A DNA stretch of 5,993 nt from assembly GCA_937873165.1 (NCBI GenBank), contig CALMVH010000262.1, positions 9,972 through 15,964 on the forward strand, given 5' to 3'. Position 1 is the first letter of the stretch. Every line of letters starts with the position of its first letter. Position numbers and translations under genes: made by a program. This stretch comes from an uncultured Rhodospirillales bacterium. Lineage in GTDB: Bacteria > Pseudomonadota > Alphaproteobacteria > CALMVH01. A model generated the notes under the pieces. The model saw nothing but the letters and a program-made list of their open reading frames with translations, did no database searches and was not told the origin of the DNA. Below, piece by piece: positions 5,806 through 5,993 of the stretch.

Positions 5806-5993
5806 CTACTTGCGTGCTTTTCGTGCTGCGTAGCGGGCATCGCGGCTGGCTTTTCTTTCCGCTTCGGTTGGGACCGGCTTGTGATTTCGCGCAGCCTCGG
5901 CGGCTCGCTCGTCTTCCGCGATCTTCAATCGCATCTTCTCCTCGGCGTCAGCGGCTTGCCTGATGGCGGCTTGTTCGGCTTCCTTCGCCTGCC
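5806..5993 (-). CDS. C-terminal part of a small charged protein, DUF6481-like (5' end off-window)
   Basis: Reading the minus strand from 5991 to the TAG at 5806-5808 gives 61 codons rich in Ala, Glu, Lys and Arg: QAKEAEQAAIRQAADAEEK, then RLKIAEDERAAEAAR, PVPTEAERKASRDARY and AARKARK at the end. The composition predicts a long helix. The closing pattern (TEAERKA.RDARYAARKARK) matches what I remember of DUF6481 proteins of sphingomonads, which have no known function. The N-terminal part and start lie beyond 5993. Its stop is followed by 417 bases before dinB on the same strand, so the two are probably separate transcription units. Confidence 0.75.
   Translation of the reverse strand, partial: QAKEAEQAAIRQAADAEEKMRLKIAEDERAAEAARNHKPVPTEAERKASRDARYAARKARK

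Overview
The window looks like an accessory stretch of an alphaproteobacterial genome, most likely from the Sphingomonadales. GC content is high. The IS66 element is of the three-gene type common in alphaproteobacteria. The right-edge gene ends like the alanine/lysine/glutamate-rich small proteins I associate with DUF6481 in sphingomonads. The order assignment is inference from these resemblances.

Layout. Positions 1-2529 hold most of an IS66-family insertion sequence on the minus strand: terminal inverted repeat, tnpA, tnpB (joined to tnpA by an ATGA overlap) and tnpC. tnpC is broken by a net +1 frameshift near its start, and its 3' end lies beyond the left edge. Positions 2530-3036 carry no recognisable gene. 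They hold TTCCCTG-type short repeats and several inverted repeats, and look like a graveyard of recombination junctions. Positions 3037-3430 are an orphan C-terminal piece of an RTX (calcium-binding nonapeptide repeat) exoprotein, cut at both ends. It abuts, with no spacer, a gene for a two-module NTF2/SnoaL-like protein (3431-4180) that is split by an in-frame amber codon at 3845-3847. A hairpin at 4221-4268 lies between this gene and the convergent dinB (DNA polymerase IV, 4268-5371, minus), the only clearly intact, recognisable enzyme gene in the window. An almost perfect palindrome touches the first possible dinB start codon. Positions 5389-5805 are non-coding and rich in nested inverted repeats. 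The right edge holds the C-terminal 61 codons of a small charged protein (minus).

How the genes work together. I see no multi-gene pathway. The IS66 genes act together in transposition, but this copy is probably unable to act alone because of the tnpC frameshift. dinB is a stand-alone translesion polymerase gene. The RTX and NTF2 pieces look like debris joined by rearrangement. I found no convincing new defence or metabolic system. The points most worth checking are the amber-split tandem NTF2 gene, the palindrome at dinB, the palindrome inside tnpA and the structured intergenic region 5431-5703.
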